Source: Chimonanthus salicifolius (Eukaryota; Streptophyta; Magnoliopsida; Laurales; Calycanthaceae). Taken from it: 64,000 bases of DNA. This document shows, one piece after another, positions 45,359-56,300 of this stretch (position 1 is its first letter; each line of letters starts with the position of its first letter). The notes under the pieces were generated by a model. That model saw only the letters and a program-made list of their open reading frames with translations. It was not told the origin of the DNA and did no database searches. The translations under genes and the position numbers were made by a program. Location of the stretch: assembly GCA_013350335.1 (NCBI GenBank), contig CM023537.1:13706884-13770883 (forward strand), written 5' to 3'.

Positions 45359-46015
45359 TATTAAAAAAGATACAATATGTTGTATAGAATTAGAGAGCAT
45401 GATTTCTAAAGTTTGATGGAAAATTATAACCTAAACAACTTACTAGATAAACCAAAAAGTTATTGGTAATGAAAAATTCGTACCATTACAAATGATTTGC
45501 AATTTGAGCCCCAATTTTCATCTATGATGCCATGTGATTGTCTGTTTCTATGATTCGTGATAACTTAAAATATCATTCAAATTAGAAAAAATCATATTCA
45601 TGGTTACATTGAGTAAATCTGGTCATTTGCAATCATATCCTCTAAATTTTATACTCTAAACCCAAAAAGGCATTGAGTGAGTCCTGTCATTTGCACTGAT
45701 TTAAGCTGACAAGGGATTACCAATTAAATAATTCACACACAAATCATTTTGCAATTGGAAGAGTCATGAAGAGTGATAGAAAGATTGGTGTTTTAATAAT
45801 AAAGGACAACAATATATTTTTTTACTATAAACAATTCTAAGATCTTCACCTCTCTCAGAGTACGAGGGCCTCCTGCATGCCAGTGGCATGGAGATAGTAT
45901 AGAACTCGAACATGTGTCCTACACTAATGTACGTTATTTAAATAATAACAAATGGACAAAAAGATAAATTTAGTGTATTGCATCATAGGAGTTAAAAAAG
46001 TTTGCAACATATAAG

Positions 46016-46162
46016 CAGGGTCGGCCCTGGGTATAGGCAGCGTAAGCCGCCGCCTAGGGTCCCCCACACATAAACTCCTTAATATACCAGTCACAAAGGG
46101 TTTCTAAAATCTCATTCCGCCTAGGGCCCCTGAGATTTTAGGGGATCTCAGAGCCGGCCCTG
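46016..46162. mobile_element. hAT-type MITE (147 bp), GC-rich ends
   Basis: Ends 'cagggtcggccctg' and 'cagagccggccctg' are inverted repeats. The 8-bp target duplication is CATATAAG against CATATGAG (7 of 8). The interior 'ccgcctaggg' motif occurs at both sides. Confidence 0.8.
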
Positions 46163-46189
46163 CATATGAGTAATTTATTTCATTGCTGA

Positions 46190-46193
<4 letters not shown>

Positions 46194-46229
<36 letters not shown>
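46194..46229. repeat. (AT)18 microsatellite
   Basis: An uninterrupted alternating AT tract. Confidence 0.95.
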
Positions 46230-46232
<3 letters not shown>

Positions 46233-46975
46233 ATTAAATATATCACATGAAGTGTAAAGAGAAAAAAGCATCAAATATGGTAGGTACTGAAAAAAGTTTA
46301 TAGCATAAAATATGTACAATTAATGGATCTGAAAGAGTAAAATACCAAGGTTGCATTTGAATTTAAATAAGAGGTAAATTTTACAGGAGTTACCCTTAAT
46401 TAGGAGTTACTCTAAGTATTATGAATATTCCTACCCTTTAGTTACCAAACAAGGTAATGCTATTTTTTTTTAATAGCCATGTGAAAATTATGATTTATCA
46501 CTTTTAGTATAAAAAGTATCAAACAAGAGTATGCAACACATCATCAACTAAAAACAAATAATAGATCAATATGCACTTCTCATAAAGTTATTCAGTATGT
46601 ATGAGTAAGGAAATTTAGACGTTTACAAACACCCTAAAAAATAATCAAGTGCTCTAATAAAAAAAGAGACAAGTATGCACACATTCACACACATAAAGAC
46701 ACCAGTGCACCTTTAAATCACGTAGACTATAGTAATAAGTGGAAAAAAAAATTCAGTGTTCCTTTTAATTTCCATTCTAAATAGAGACCATTGCAAATAG
46801 AGCAAATGTCATGATTACATTTATTAAAAATAGTTAGAAAAAATGTGAAAAATAGTTTCTAACAATATTTCCATTATCATGTTTTACATTTCATGGATCT
46901 AAATCTCTAACTAATCATTTATTTATGTAAAATGTTGGATGCATTTTTTTTATCTTATCCATCCATGTGTCCTAC
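46230..46975. other. AT-rich non-coding spacer
   Basis: No gene is seen. 46560-46660 ('cagtatgtatgagtaagg', 'aatcaagtgctctaata') is a likely 3' fragment of a family 1 SINE. Confidence 0.45.
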
Positions 46976-47343
46976 AGTGGAAATAATGAAGGCTTGAATC
47001 CATTAAAATCAAGGTTAACAGATGTTCGTCCATATTTGTCACAGCATGAAAATAATTTTCTCATGCAACATGGCAACCTAACAATTTTTTTTTTTTTTGA
47101 ATTTTTGTGTGGGAAACTGTAGGGAACCCAGCGTAAAACTCCCATTAGGTGATACCCACTAGTGGAAATAATGAAGGCTTGAATCCATTAAAATCAAAGT
47201 CAACAGATGTTTGTCCATATTTGTCACTTTATGAAAATAATTTTCTCATGCAACATGGCAACCTAACAAGTTTTTTTTTTTAATTTTTGTGTGGAAAATA
47301 GTAGGAAACCCAGCGTAAAACTCTTACAGGTGATACCCACTGG
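46976..47343. repeat. Tandem duplication, 185-bp unit including part of a SINE
   Basis: Units at 46976-47160 and 47161-47343 share 'agtggaaataatgaaggc', 'atttgtcac', 'ctcatgcaacatggcaacc' and the adjoining 3' part of the SINE ('cccagcgtaaaactc'). The break is at 'gatacccact', matching a point inside the complete SINE at 47271. The duplication therefore came after the SINE. Confidence 0.8.
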
Positions 47344-47433
47344 CCCTTAGAGTACACCACATTAGGTCATGAGGGCTCGAACTTAATACCTTCCACTTCT
47401 TAAGAAGGGAGATTAATCAGTTGAATTATACGA
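47271..47433 (-). mobile_element. SINE family 2, minus orientation
   Basis: Flanked by 'caacctaacaag' (47259-47270) and 'caacctgacaag' (47434-47445). On the minus strand it reads tRNA-like head, 'agttcgagccctcatgacc', 'tgatacccac' region reversed, and an oligo-A tail (oligo-T on the plus strand). Confidence 0.8.
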
Positions 47434-47939
47434 CAACCTGACAAGTTAAAGTCATAGATACAAACATAAATAGAATCACAGTGTATTTGTGATGACATTC
47501 AATATGATTGTCTATTTCTGATCTCTAAAGGAGTGTCATATAGTAAGTGGAGAGTAGTTTTTATTATTTTGAGATTAGAGATGGGAATTTCTTTCAGTAA
47601 ATTTTTGAAAAAATTAAATTAGCCAAAATTTATCTGATTTTATCTCAAATCTTGTTAAATTTTGAATTTTTTTGACATGTTTCAAAAAAATTGGTTTAAT
47701 TTTGAAAAAATTCTGATGATTTTATATGCTTATAGATGTCAACTGATGCAATGGATACTGAAATATCAGTAAAAAGTTTTTAATCTGAGAAGAAAATCAT
47801 TTCAATTGAAATTTATAATTGAAGCCCAAATACCAACAACTTTAGACCTTGAATTTTGGTGGGATGTGCATGTTCCTTTTATTGAATGGAGAGACTAAGG
47901 TGTACACCTCTCTTATATGACTTGATTGGAACTTGGAAA

Positions 47940-48267
47940 TAGGGGTGAAACTCTGGTATTGACCCGAGCTGCATGACCCGACTTGAGAAATCATGTGGGT
48001 CAGGTCATGCGAGTAGAGTTAGTGGATCAGGTCGGGTTGAGAAGACAAAACCCGCATTGAATTTGGGTCGGGTCAGGTTATGGAATTTTTAAGTGAACCC
48101 GATCCGACTCAGCTAAAATTAGACTAAAATGGGTTCAGAACGTGAGTCGGATCAGAATTCTGGTTGAGTCGGGTTAGAATTTGGGTCGAGTCTCATTAGA
48201 TTCTATAAATATTGACTCGGGTTGGGACGGGTTTTCTTAAAACCCAACCCGACCCATTTTAGCCCTA
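47940..48267. mobile_element. hAT-type MITE, gggtcgggt family (328 bp)
   Basis: Ends are 'taggggtgaaac' and 'cattttagcccta'. The interior is rich in 'cgggtc' and 'gacccg' words. Flanks 'acttggaaa' and 'accggaag' may be a decayed 8-bp duplication. It is related to 49524-49878. Confidence 0.6.
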
Positions 48268-49523
48268 ACCGGAAGTCTCACTACCCACATATATCAGATA
48301 ACTTTACAGGGAGTGGCCTTTTTTCATATAGAATGAGAATTGAATTTATGACTCCTACTTCCTGAAATGAGTTTCTGACCATCATTCCAAACCCTTTGAA
48401 TTTATTTCATAGAAAGTTTGTGAATTCACATTGACCAAAATTAGATTGCAAGGAAATTATTTAGATAAATCTGTTTCCGATGGATAGATCCATAACATTC
48501 TTTAAAAATTTTAAATGGAATAAAATTCACTCACATCAAACCTGATTACATGTAATAAGTCATTGAGCCCAATATACATCACACAATCTAAACCAATAAA
48601 TATGCATCTTAATAACCCTATGATGATTCGAATTTGTTCAAATTATTTTGAGCATTTTCATAAATATTATTATCAATAAATATTCGTATCTCATCATCAT
48701 CCTATGTGAAAATCTCATTTATCTAGAGTATGATTTCAAAGTCTACTTCATCATCTGTATTTAATAATATTATTAGAATTCAATTCAGAAAGAATTGTCA
48801 TAATTTTTTTATAAAAATAAAAATATATTTTAAGATAATTTATCAATTTAAATGACAAATACGTTAATTAATATTAAAATATCAAATATATTTCTGAGTC
48901 CGACTCATTTGGACGTGAAATTTTATGTGATTGGCTCAGTCGGAGCGAGCCGAGTGGGCGCCCAACTGAAACAACTCAAATACGACAAGTCAGAGGAGAC
49001 AGACGAAGCGGGTCCTTTTTGCCGGCTTTCCACTTGGCTTGTTAGCGTGGCTCACATTCAGATACGTGTAGCTCTTCTAACTGTTGGGTGGAAATCCAAC
49101 GGTCACAATTTGAAAAGGGTCCCTGAATATTGACCTCTCTGTGCGCTTTCTTTTTCTGCGGTTGCCCATCCATATCCCTCGCTTTTCTTAAATTACACAA
49201 TTATCCCTGAAACAGCCAAGAGTGCCCTTAATTCTTGTTAAGGGGTCTTCATCTTGAATTTAAATTCTGCCCTTAATTATTGTCAAGAGGTCTTTATCTT
49301 GAATTTAAATTCAACCAACAGCGACAATTGAGGTAAAAAACATGAGTCTGAAAAGGTCAGACATTTACTAAATGACGAAATTGCCCAAAATGAGAAATTT
49401 TGTTGTACTGCTGTAAGGGATTGATAAAGTAGACATTAATTTTTACTGTGTAAAGGTTTATTAAAGGTTAAGATGGAAAATGAATGCTGTAAGCTACAAG
49501 AGAGTGGAATGATTTATTAGAAT
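48268..49523. other. Non-coding region with a small GC-rich island
   Basis: 48330-48400 looks like a minus-strand SINE fragment. 48920-49180 is clearly GC-richer than its surroundings, with an open frame at 48852-49133 that I do not recognise. It could be a remnant first exon or promoter. No gene is called. Confidence 0.35.
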
Positions 49524-49878
49524 TAGGCCAAAACTTGAGTCGGGTCAGATCCAGTTTCAATAAACTCAATCTAACTCTTGTCAAAAATTATTAAACTTGA
49601 TTGATCTGACCCGAATTACTCAACTCGACATGATCTGAATTTTTGACCTGACTCAACCTAGGTGCTATTCTATAATTTGGTGTACTCCAGTAAAGTCAAG
49701 TGGGGTGGGGTGGAGTTGCTTTTAATTTTTTCAACCCAATCCAATCCGAATTTCATGCAGATTTATTTTTTCTCAACTCGACTTGGCCCAAGATATACAC
49801 ATACAAAACCCAAACCCATTAATTTATCGGATCGGGCCATTCAAGTCGAATTAAAACTTGACCTAAGTTTCACTCCTA
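49524..49878. mobile_element. hAT-type MITE, gggtcgggt family, intact (355 bp)
   Basis: A perfect 8-bp duplication ATTAGAAT lies at 49516-49523 and 49879-49886. Inverted ends are 'taggccaaaactt' and 'aagtttcactccta'. The interior aligns with 40163-40490. Confidence 0.85.
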
Positions 49879-49886
49879 ATTAGAAT

Positions 49887-52280
49887 TTATGTAAAAATCC
49901 ACAGTGAACTTGATAAATAGAGGTGAAAAATATTGGCATTTGAATAATGTAGAAGTAATAGATGAATCAATTTAAATTTTTAAACTTAAGTTTATTACAA
50001 ATTGATTGACTATTTAAATGTATAGAGTTCACGCCTACTTTTTACTCATCTCTAACTAATAGAATCGAGGGTTGTTTTGTAATTATAAATAAGATTGAGT
50101 TAAATAAATACGTTGGCTGAGTCATATTTATTTTTGATTGTTTAGATTTAGCAATTTTTTTTTTAATTCAAAAGCAAAGTCGAAGGGAAATGAGTTGTGT
50201 ACTACTATTTCTATTTAATCGTACATCCGAAGATACAAATTTGAAAACTTTCTCGTATTTTCTTTGATTTTGTCATTTATTCATCATCAATATTCAATAT
50301 TCTTTTATGATCAAAGCGTCCAAATCTTTTAGATCACAAACTAGTTTTCAGAACATGTACAACTCTTTCTATACACACATATCAAATAAATCTACATAGA
50401 GTGACCCATTAGAACGGAGTTGAAATCGAATTCAAAATTCTCATTTTCTAAAACGAGTTTTTAGCCATCACTTCAACCCTTTAGAATTAAAAGTAAATAT
50501 ATTTCCTTAGTTGGAGTAGTGTGATTTCTCATACTCATACAACTCTAAAATTTAATTTTTTATATGTTTTTTTCTTAGATATATTTTGATGGTTTTGGTT
50601 AAAAAATATAGTTATTTGATAAAGAAAATATTTGAGATACCATCTCTAATATAAATTTTATGCACGTGAGGTGAATGGGATAATTTTTTTATAATTAATA
50701 TGATATATTTGAGATGTCATCCATGAATTACGAATAAGAATACCAACCTTCTTTATTTTATTGAGTGATAATAATATTAATTTTATGATAATTTTAGGGT
50801 AATTTTGTAAGCATTTTCACATTATAGGTGATATACATCTCAATTCTCAATATTACTTACGCGAGTTCATTATTTACCAAACCACACCATATTAAATATA
50901 TATTTTGAATAAACTCAAATATTCTCTATTCAAAAAACCTAAAATTTTGAAACCCAACTTAGATGGTTAACAATTTTGACAAAATATTTAGTAAATATCT
51001 CAATTTTTTTTATTGTGTTATGGTGGACCCTTGCCTTTGATATGAAAATATGATGAATAATATATGATTATGTAAATTATCAAAATGAGTAAAGTGATTG
51101 AAAATAATTAGATTATCATTGGCTTAGACACGAATTAAATTCAAATGAGAACAAATGTGTAACACAATTGTCAATTTCATCTCCATATTGTTTAATTTGC
51201 CTGAAAGTGAAGTATTTTGGTGTTTTATATATTCAGATATTCCATTTTGAAATATATAAACATAGTTTTTTGGAGCTAGCTTTAGATTTGGTCTAGGATT
51301 GGAAATGGTAAACTTGTTGTTGAAGGTCTAATGTTATCTCCTCGACTAGTAATAGGAAGTCTTTCATGGTAACTGGTTACCATTTTTAGAGACATTGGAA
51401 GACTGTGTAGGACGAGGGATATCACCTTCACATATGCTCTAACAAAAGTAGAAGTTCTGAAACATAGGCCCACAATAGAGCTTCTCTAATCATGTCTTTC
51501 TTTGGAGTGTATAGAGTGACGGGGAACTCCACATTATATCTATAATATAGATGGTTTACTTTACATATAATTCTTACATGTTTTTGTTTGTATTTCTTCT
51601 GATAATCATGTATACCTCTCTTATATGTGGTCTATCTTTCTTATATCCTCTTTATCATTTAATGAAATCATTCGTTATTTTTGGAAAAAAATAGAGTTTT
51701 TAGAATAAAAGATAATTATATGAATAATTCTTTTGCTTTAAAATTGTACTTAACCTGTTTTAAATTTAAACTTAAACAAATACATTAGTGCTATTAGAAA
51801 TACGAATGTTCTAAATTTAAATACTATTTGATAAAAAATTGTTGGAACAATACTACAATAGAGTTGACAAAAGGATTAAAATGTTGTTAGAATAGTTAAA
51901 ATAAATATAAAGATATTAAAATTTTAATATTATGTTTCAATATGTGTATTAAAATTAGAAATTTGAATTTTCACTCTATTCTAAAGAGAGATTCTTTATA
52001 GATTTACTCGGTAAATGTAGGTAGGGATGTTTGTACTTTTTTGAGGATTAATTGAGTTCAAGACATGAATATCTTAGTGATTAAAAAGTTAAAAAAATGA
52101 ATTTATTTAGAGATCATGATGGATAAAGAATTTTAATTTCTAGCCCAACATAAATGGTGTACAGTAGGGTGGATTTCACCCATTTATCATGCCATTTTTT
52201 CTACTTATAGAGCAGTGATGATAAAAGGGGCAATTTAGTCATTTGAGCCAATTTAAACCTCGTTCAAAAATTTCGGGGGT
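49887..52280. other. AT-rich region upstream of the myosin gene
   Basis: SINE family 1 fragments lie at about 50385-50480 (minus) and 51960-52060 (plus, 'actcggtaaatgtaggtag'). A LINE remnant is listed separately. No other gene is seen. Confidence 0.45.
51290..51690 (+). pseudogene. L1-type LINE 3' end remnant (RNase H C-terminus)
   Basis: One frame reads 'VEGLMLSPRLVIGSLSW', a stop, then 'LVTIFRDIGRLCRTRDITFT'. This matches the end of the RNase H domain of plant L1 elements (VEGDSxxVI ... IRDIxRLC). The T-rich tail to about 51690 with 'atgaaatcatt' resembles an L1 3' UTR. It is stop-containing and 5'-truncated. Confidence 0.55.
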
Positions 52281-52285
52281 GGGAA

Positions 52286-52293
52286 TATAAATA
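52286..52293 (+). promoter_or_regulatory. TATA box of the class VIII myosin gene
   Basis: TATAAATA lies in 'gggaatataaatacaataaa'. It is followed after about 35 bp by a purine-rich, then CT-rich leader ('aaagaaagaaagaaag', 'ctactctccactcg'), consistent with a transcription start near 52320. Confidence 0.6.
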
Positions 52294-52319
52294 CAATAAA
52301 GCCCAGGCCTTTAAACGAC

Positions 52320-53368
52320 GAATTGCTATTTTCTGCAAACCAGGAGATAAAAAGAAAGAAAGAAAGAGAAAAAAAGGGGGAAAGCTGTTTCTACTCTCCA
52401 CTCGTTTTCTTTGGATTTTCTTTTAAGAATTCCTAGCGCCGAAGATCGAGACTCACCGAAGAAAATGCGCCTCAATTTTCTTCAGAAATCGACTCTGAAA
52501 ATCTCCATTTCCAGATTCTCCAAACAAACACCCTAAGTTTCCGGAGAAATTTAGGTACTTGTGCAGAAGATTTTCCTTGATTCTTTCAACATTTCCAGAG
52601 TTCGTGGTCCATCATCCGAAGCAACAGAGCCTCAAAGCGGTTCATATATATTTTTTGAATTTTCCAGCTTTCTTGGAAGCATAGATTGTAGAATTCCTCT
52701 GCAGAAGCAGATCTTTGCGTTATTTGCACTTTTCCCCATTTTACCGAAATTTTACGATTCTACGGATCTAGATCGAATTCTTGAATCAGATCGATCGGAA
52801 GTTAGGATTTTGGGGAGTTCCCATGTGGTGAGATGTTGAATTTCTAATCCGTTTCAACGATTTGCGTCCTTGATGTTGCAATTATTTGGATTTTACGTTA
52901 TTTGATGCATTAGGGCTTTTGATCGAAGAATCACTCATACTGAAAGGATTTTGAATATCTTAAAAAATTCAGACAAGGCATACTATAATGTGCAAGGTGT
53001 AATTTCTGAGCCGTTGCAGTGATCTGAGCTCTTGAAGTTGCAGTTCTTTTTTGCATTGGTTGTTATTATTTTCTCCTCAATCGAGTGCAGTAGATTGGAT
53101 TCAAATCAAAATCACCTAACTCAGTTATCAAACCGGTGTATCAAAGGACCATAACCAACTACCTGTTGCGTTGTTTTACTTCTCTCAATTACTTATATGA
53201 TGCAACGTGCTTACGGTGATTGAGCAGTGAAGGGCATTTTGCTGTAATTTATCAAGTTAAGGTCCCCGCATTAAGTCGGGCCAGATAAGTAGTGGTGGGG
53301 AGTGGGGACCTTGTTAAAGATTAGCAGTCCGATAAAGGTTGCTTTTTCTCTCAGCCTATATACATATC
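52320..53368 (+). other. 5' untranslated leader of the myosin gene, probably with one intron
   Basis: The leader runs from the inferred start to the ATG at 53369. A donor-like 'ttag|gtactt' at 52555 and an acceptor 'tttttctctcag' ending at 53354 would remove about 800 bp and leave 14 nt before the ATG. Leader introns are common in plant myosin genes. The intron is inference, as only the splice-site motifs are visible. Confidence 0.5.
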
Positions 53369-56300
53369 ATGGCATCAGCAAAAATGCCTTTGAAAGGTTC
53401 TTCAGGAAAAATGCCCAGGAGGCCAATTGCAAAATCCCGCACTCCTCCTATGCTGCAATCGATACGATCATTGCCTGTTGATTACAAGTTTGTTAGGTCA
53501 AATGGAGCTCACTCTGTTGAGAAATCTGATGCTCTTAATGCAGATGCTGATATGAACATTTCTTCTAATCTTCCTGAGGATGATAGTTTAGCTGGTCAGG
53601 ATGTTAAGGGCCTTGATGGTAATGTTAGCAACATGGATCTCCGGTCATCAAAAAAAAATGTTGGCAACATGGATCAGATTGATGAGGATTCACCATATAG
53701 TAGGAAAGCCATTTCTATTGAGGATAGACAATCTGAAGGTGATGGAGATTCTGATTCTGCAGCTTCTCACTTGTCTCCATTATTGCAGTCACCCACTGAG
53801 GGCAGGTGGAGTGACACTGCTTCATATGTCCCCAAGAAGGTATTTTGAGCTATCATTTCTGTTATACTGTTGTCTTTTCGGACTCTGTTTTAGGTAATGA
53901 CGTAGACCATGTTTATCTGTCTGAAAACGCTGGAATGGGTTAATTATTGAAAACTGTTATGCTTTGCTTATGATATTTCATTCCTTCAGCCATTTCTCAC
54001 TACGATTTATACAGAGTTCTTGAGAAGTTACATCCACTGCATGCACAACTATTTGTTAGAGAGCACAGTTTTCTCTAACACTTATTATGTCTGTATGCTT
54101 TCTTTTTATCATGGGATTTTTATGACTTCAGTGTTGCTATGGCCAACAATTTTAAATCAATTATTTTTTAATCGTAGAGGATAAGATATTCTGCTGAAGG
54201 GAAGTTTAAGTAAGGAAAAAGATGGTTTATTACTTCATGGTTCCCTTCTGCAACCAGGCAACTTCCTGAATGTGCCTTTCTAGGTAGTAGTCATGGGGCA
54301 TCAGTCACTTTTCTCAATCTTATTGTTGTGATTGTGTGTCAGCAGGTGAAAATCCACGGAACAACATGAATTACTTTGCAGCATTGTCCATTCTCATTAA
54401 CCACAGCATTTAAATGAACCCGCCATGCCTGTTAATACTAAAATATTTGGTTCCATAGATCAGTATGTTCCATGTTCTGAGGACTCCAATCATTGAAAAA
54501 AATGAAAAAGAAGCAGCAGAGAAAGCAGCAGAACCTTGCACTCTATGTTATATGGGATAATTCTCTTATGGTCTTATTGAACACACAAACTTGTGTCTTG
54601 CATGGTATTGGAGCACCCCTTCTATAACCTCCCAGACTTAAAAATAGCCCACCATGTAGTGTTCTTCTTTTTATTTTATTTTTATCTATGTTATTACCAT
54701 CTAGGATCTGACACTGTTGTTGTTGTTGTTGTTGTTGTTCTTCCTCTATGTGTGTGTGTATGCGTGTGTCATTCTCATGCTCATGGGTATCAATCCTAAA
54801 ACCCCCCAAAATTAATATTTTCCCTACTGTGACTACTAATGGTTCCCATGATGTATATGATTCTACCATGGTAGTTTTTTGTTTTCTCGTTAATATCCAT
54901 CATCCTGATGAGTGGATGTGGTATTTCTGATTTTTGTCGAAAAGGCTTTGAAAGATGTCCTTGAAGAAGTGATGGAAACACATCTGGATTGTTTCATTAT
55001 ATAAGTATTTTTAACGTATGTCCAGGAAAAAAACATCATCTTATTATATAGCTGTATTTGTTTCTCATCCCTTAGCAATTAATGGTGGTATGGGGGCAGT
55101 CTATTTAATGAACAAATAACCCTAGATGGTTAGCAGAGTTCTTGACAAAGAATGGTGTCAATAGAAGTGATGTTTTTCTCTAATTGACTTACATATAAAT
55201 ATAATTTTTTGAGGGTGGTGGTTTTCTTTTTCCTTTTTTGTTGTTGTTGTTTTGTATTTAAGAGGATGAATCAACAAAAATGCACAGTATCACCCTTCTC
55301 TCTCTCTCTCTCTCAAACTGCACTGTATCATCCTCATAGACCATACCTTGCATTCACTGGTGCTCAATGGAATTTTGTTAGAAGTATTAGGGGTTAGCCT
55401 TTGTTGCATTAGTGGGTGTCTCTAGGAAAATGTTTCTACCCCATGTGTACCAATCCTTTGAGGGGTAACTCTCATAGTTGGGGCTGTTGGAGTCGGAGAT
55501 AAACACATATGGCATGCATTTAGCCTAGATGTCCTGATAAAATGGCCTAAACCCCCATACTGGAGAAGCATGGAATGCCAGGCATGCGCCCATACTTCTT
55601 CCTACTTGATTACAGTGCTGTTTTGTCTCCCATCCTTTTACTTTGTCACAGATGAGAGGAAAAGCATCTCACACAATATCCATATGCATATCTTAAAGGG
55701 GGAGAATGGTTAAAGGAGCCAGCCTCTGCACCCCAATCAAGGGATGCCACCAGAATTCCCCAAATATATACCATTTAATAACAATTCCATAAACAATTTA
55801 CAGTTGCAGCAATGGAAGGAATGTAATTAAATATTTTTCCACAAAGCAAAATATTTTTAGACAGATTCAGAGGTATTAAAGAATGATATCAATTATTGTT
55901 CCATATTCTTTTTTTATTTTTATTTTTGAAATGACGACCTGAACTCAAATCCACTACCTTAGTTGTCGCTAAGTGAGCACTTTCCATTGGTCCACACAGT
56001 ATAGATAGATGGATGACATGGGGCTTTGGAAGACGGAGTAACGGCAATTGACAACAATACAATATAAACCCAAAGGGCCTGAACGAAGGATCCTATTCCT
56101 GATTCCATGTTCCTTTAAATAATATGGCAGAAGAATGCTAATTTTGTAGTTCTCATTACTTCCATGACATCTCCACTGTCTTTAGACATTTAGGGGACTG
56201 AACTTCTATCACTAGTGTGAGCCTTACCCTGTTCCTCATTATCCTTTGGAATCCAAGAAGCCGCCAATGGACAAGACAAAGGGAAAAAAACGTTGGTGAT

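Noticed and set aside
54543..54869. 108-residue minus-strand frame with a poly-Gln run
   Set aside because: The run is the reverse of a (TTG)n microsatellite in a myosin intron; there is no other coding signal.
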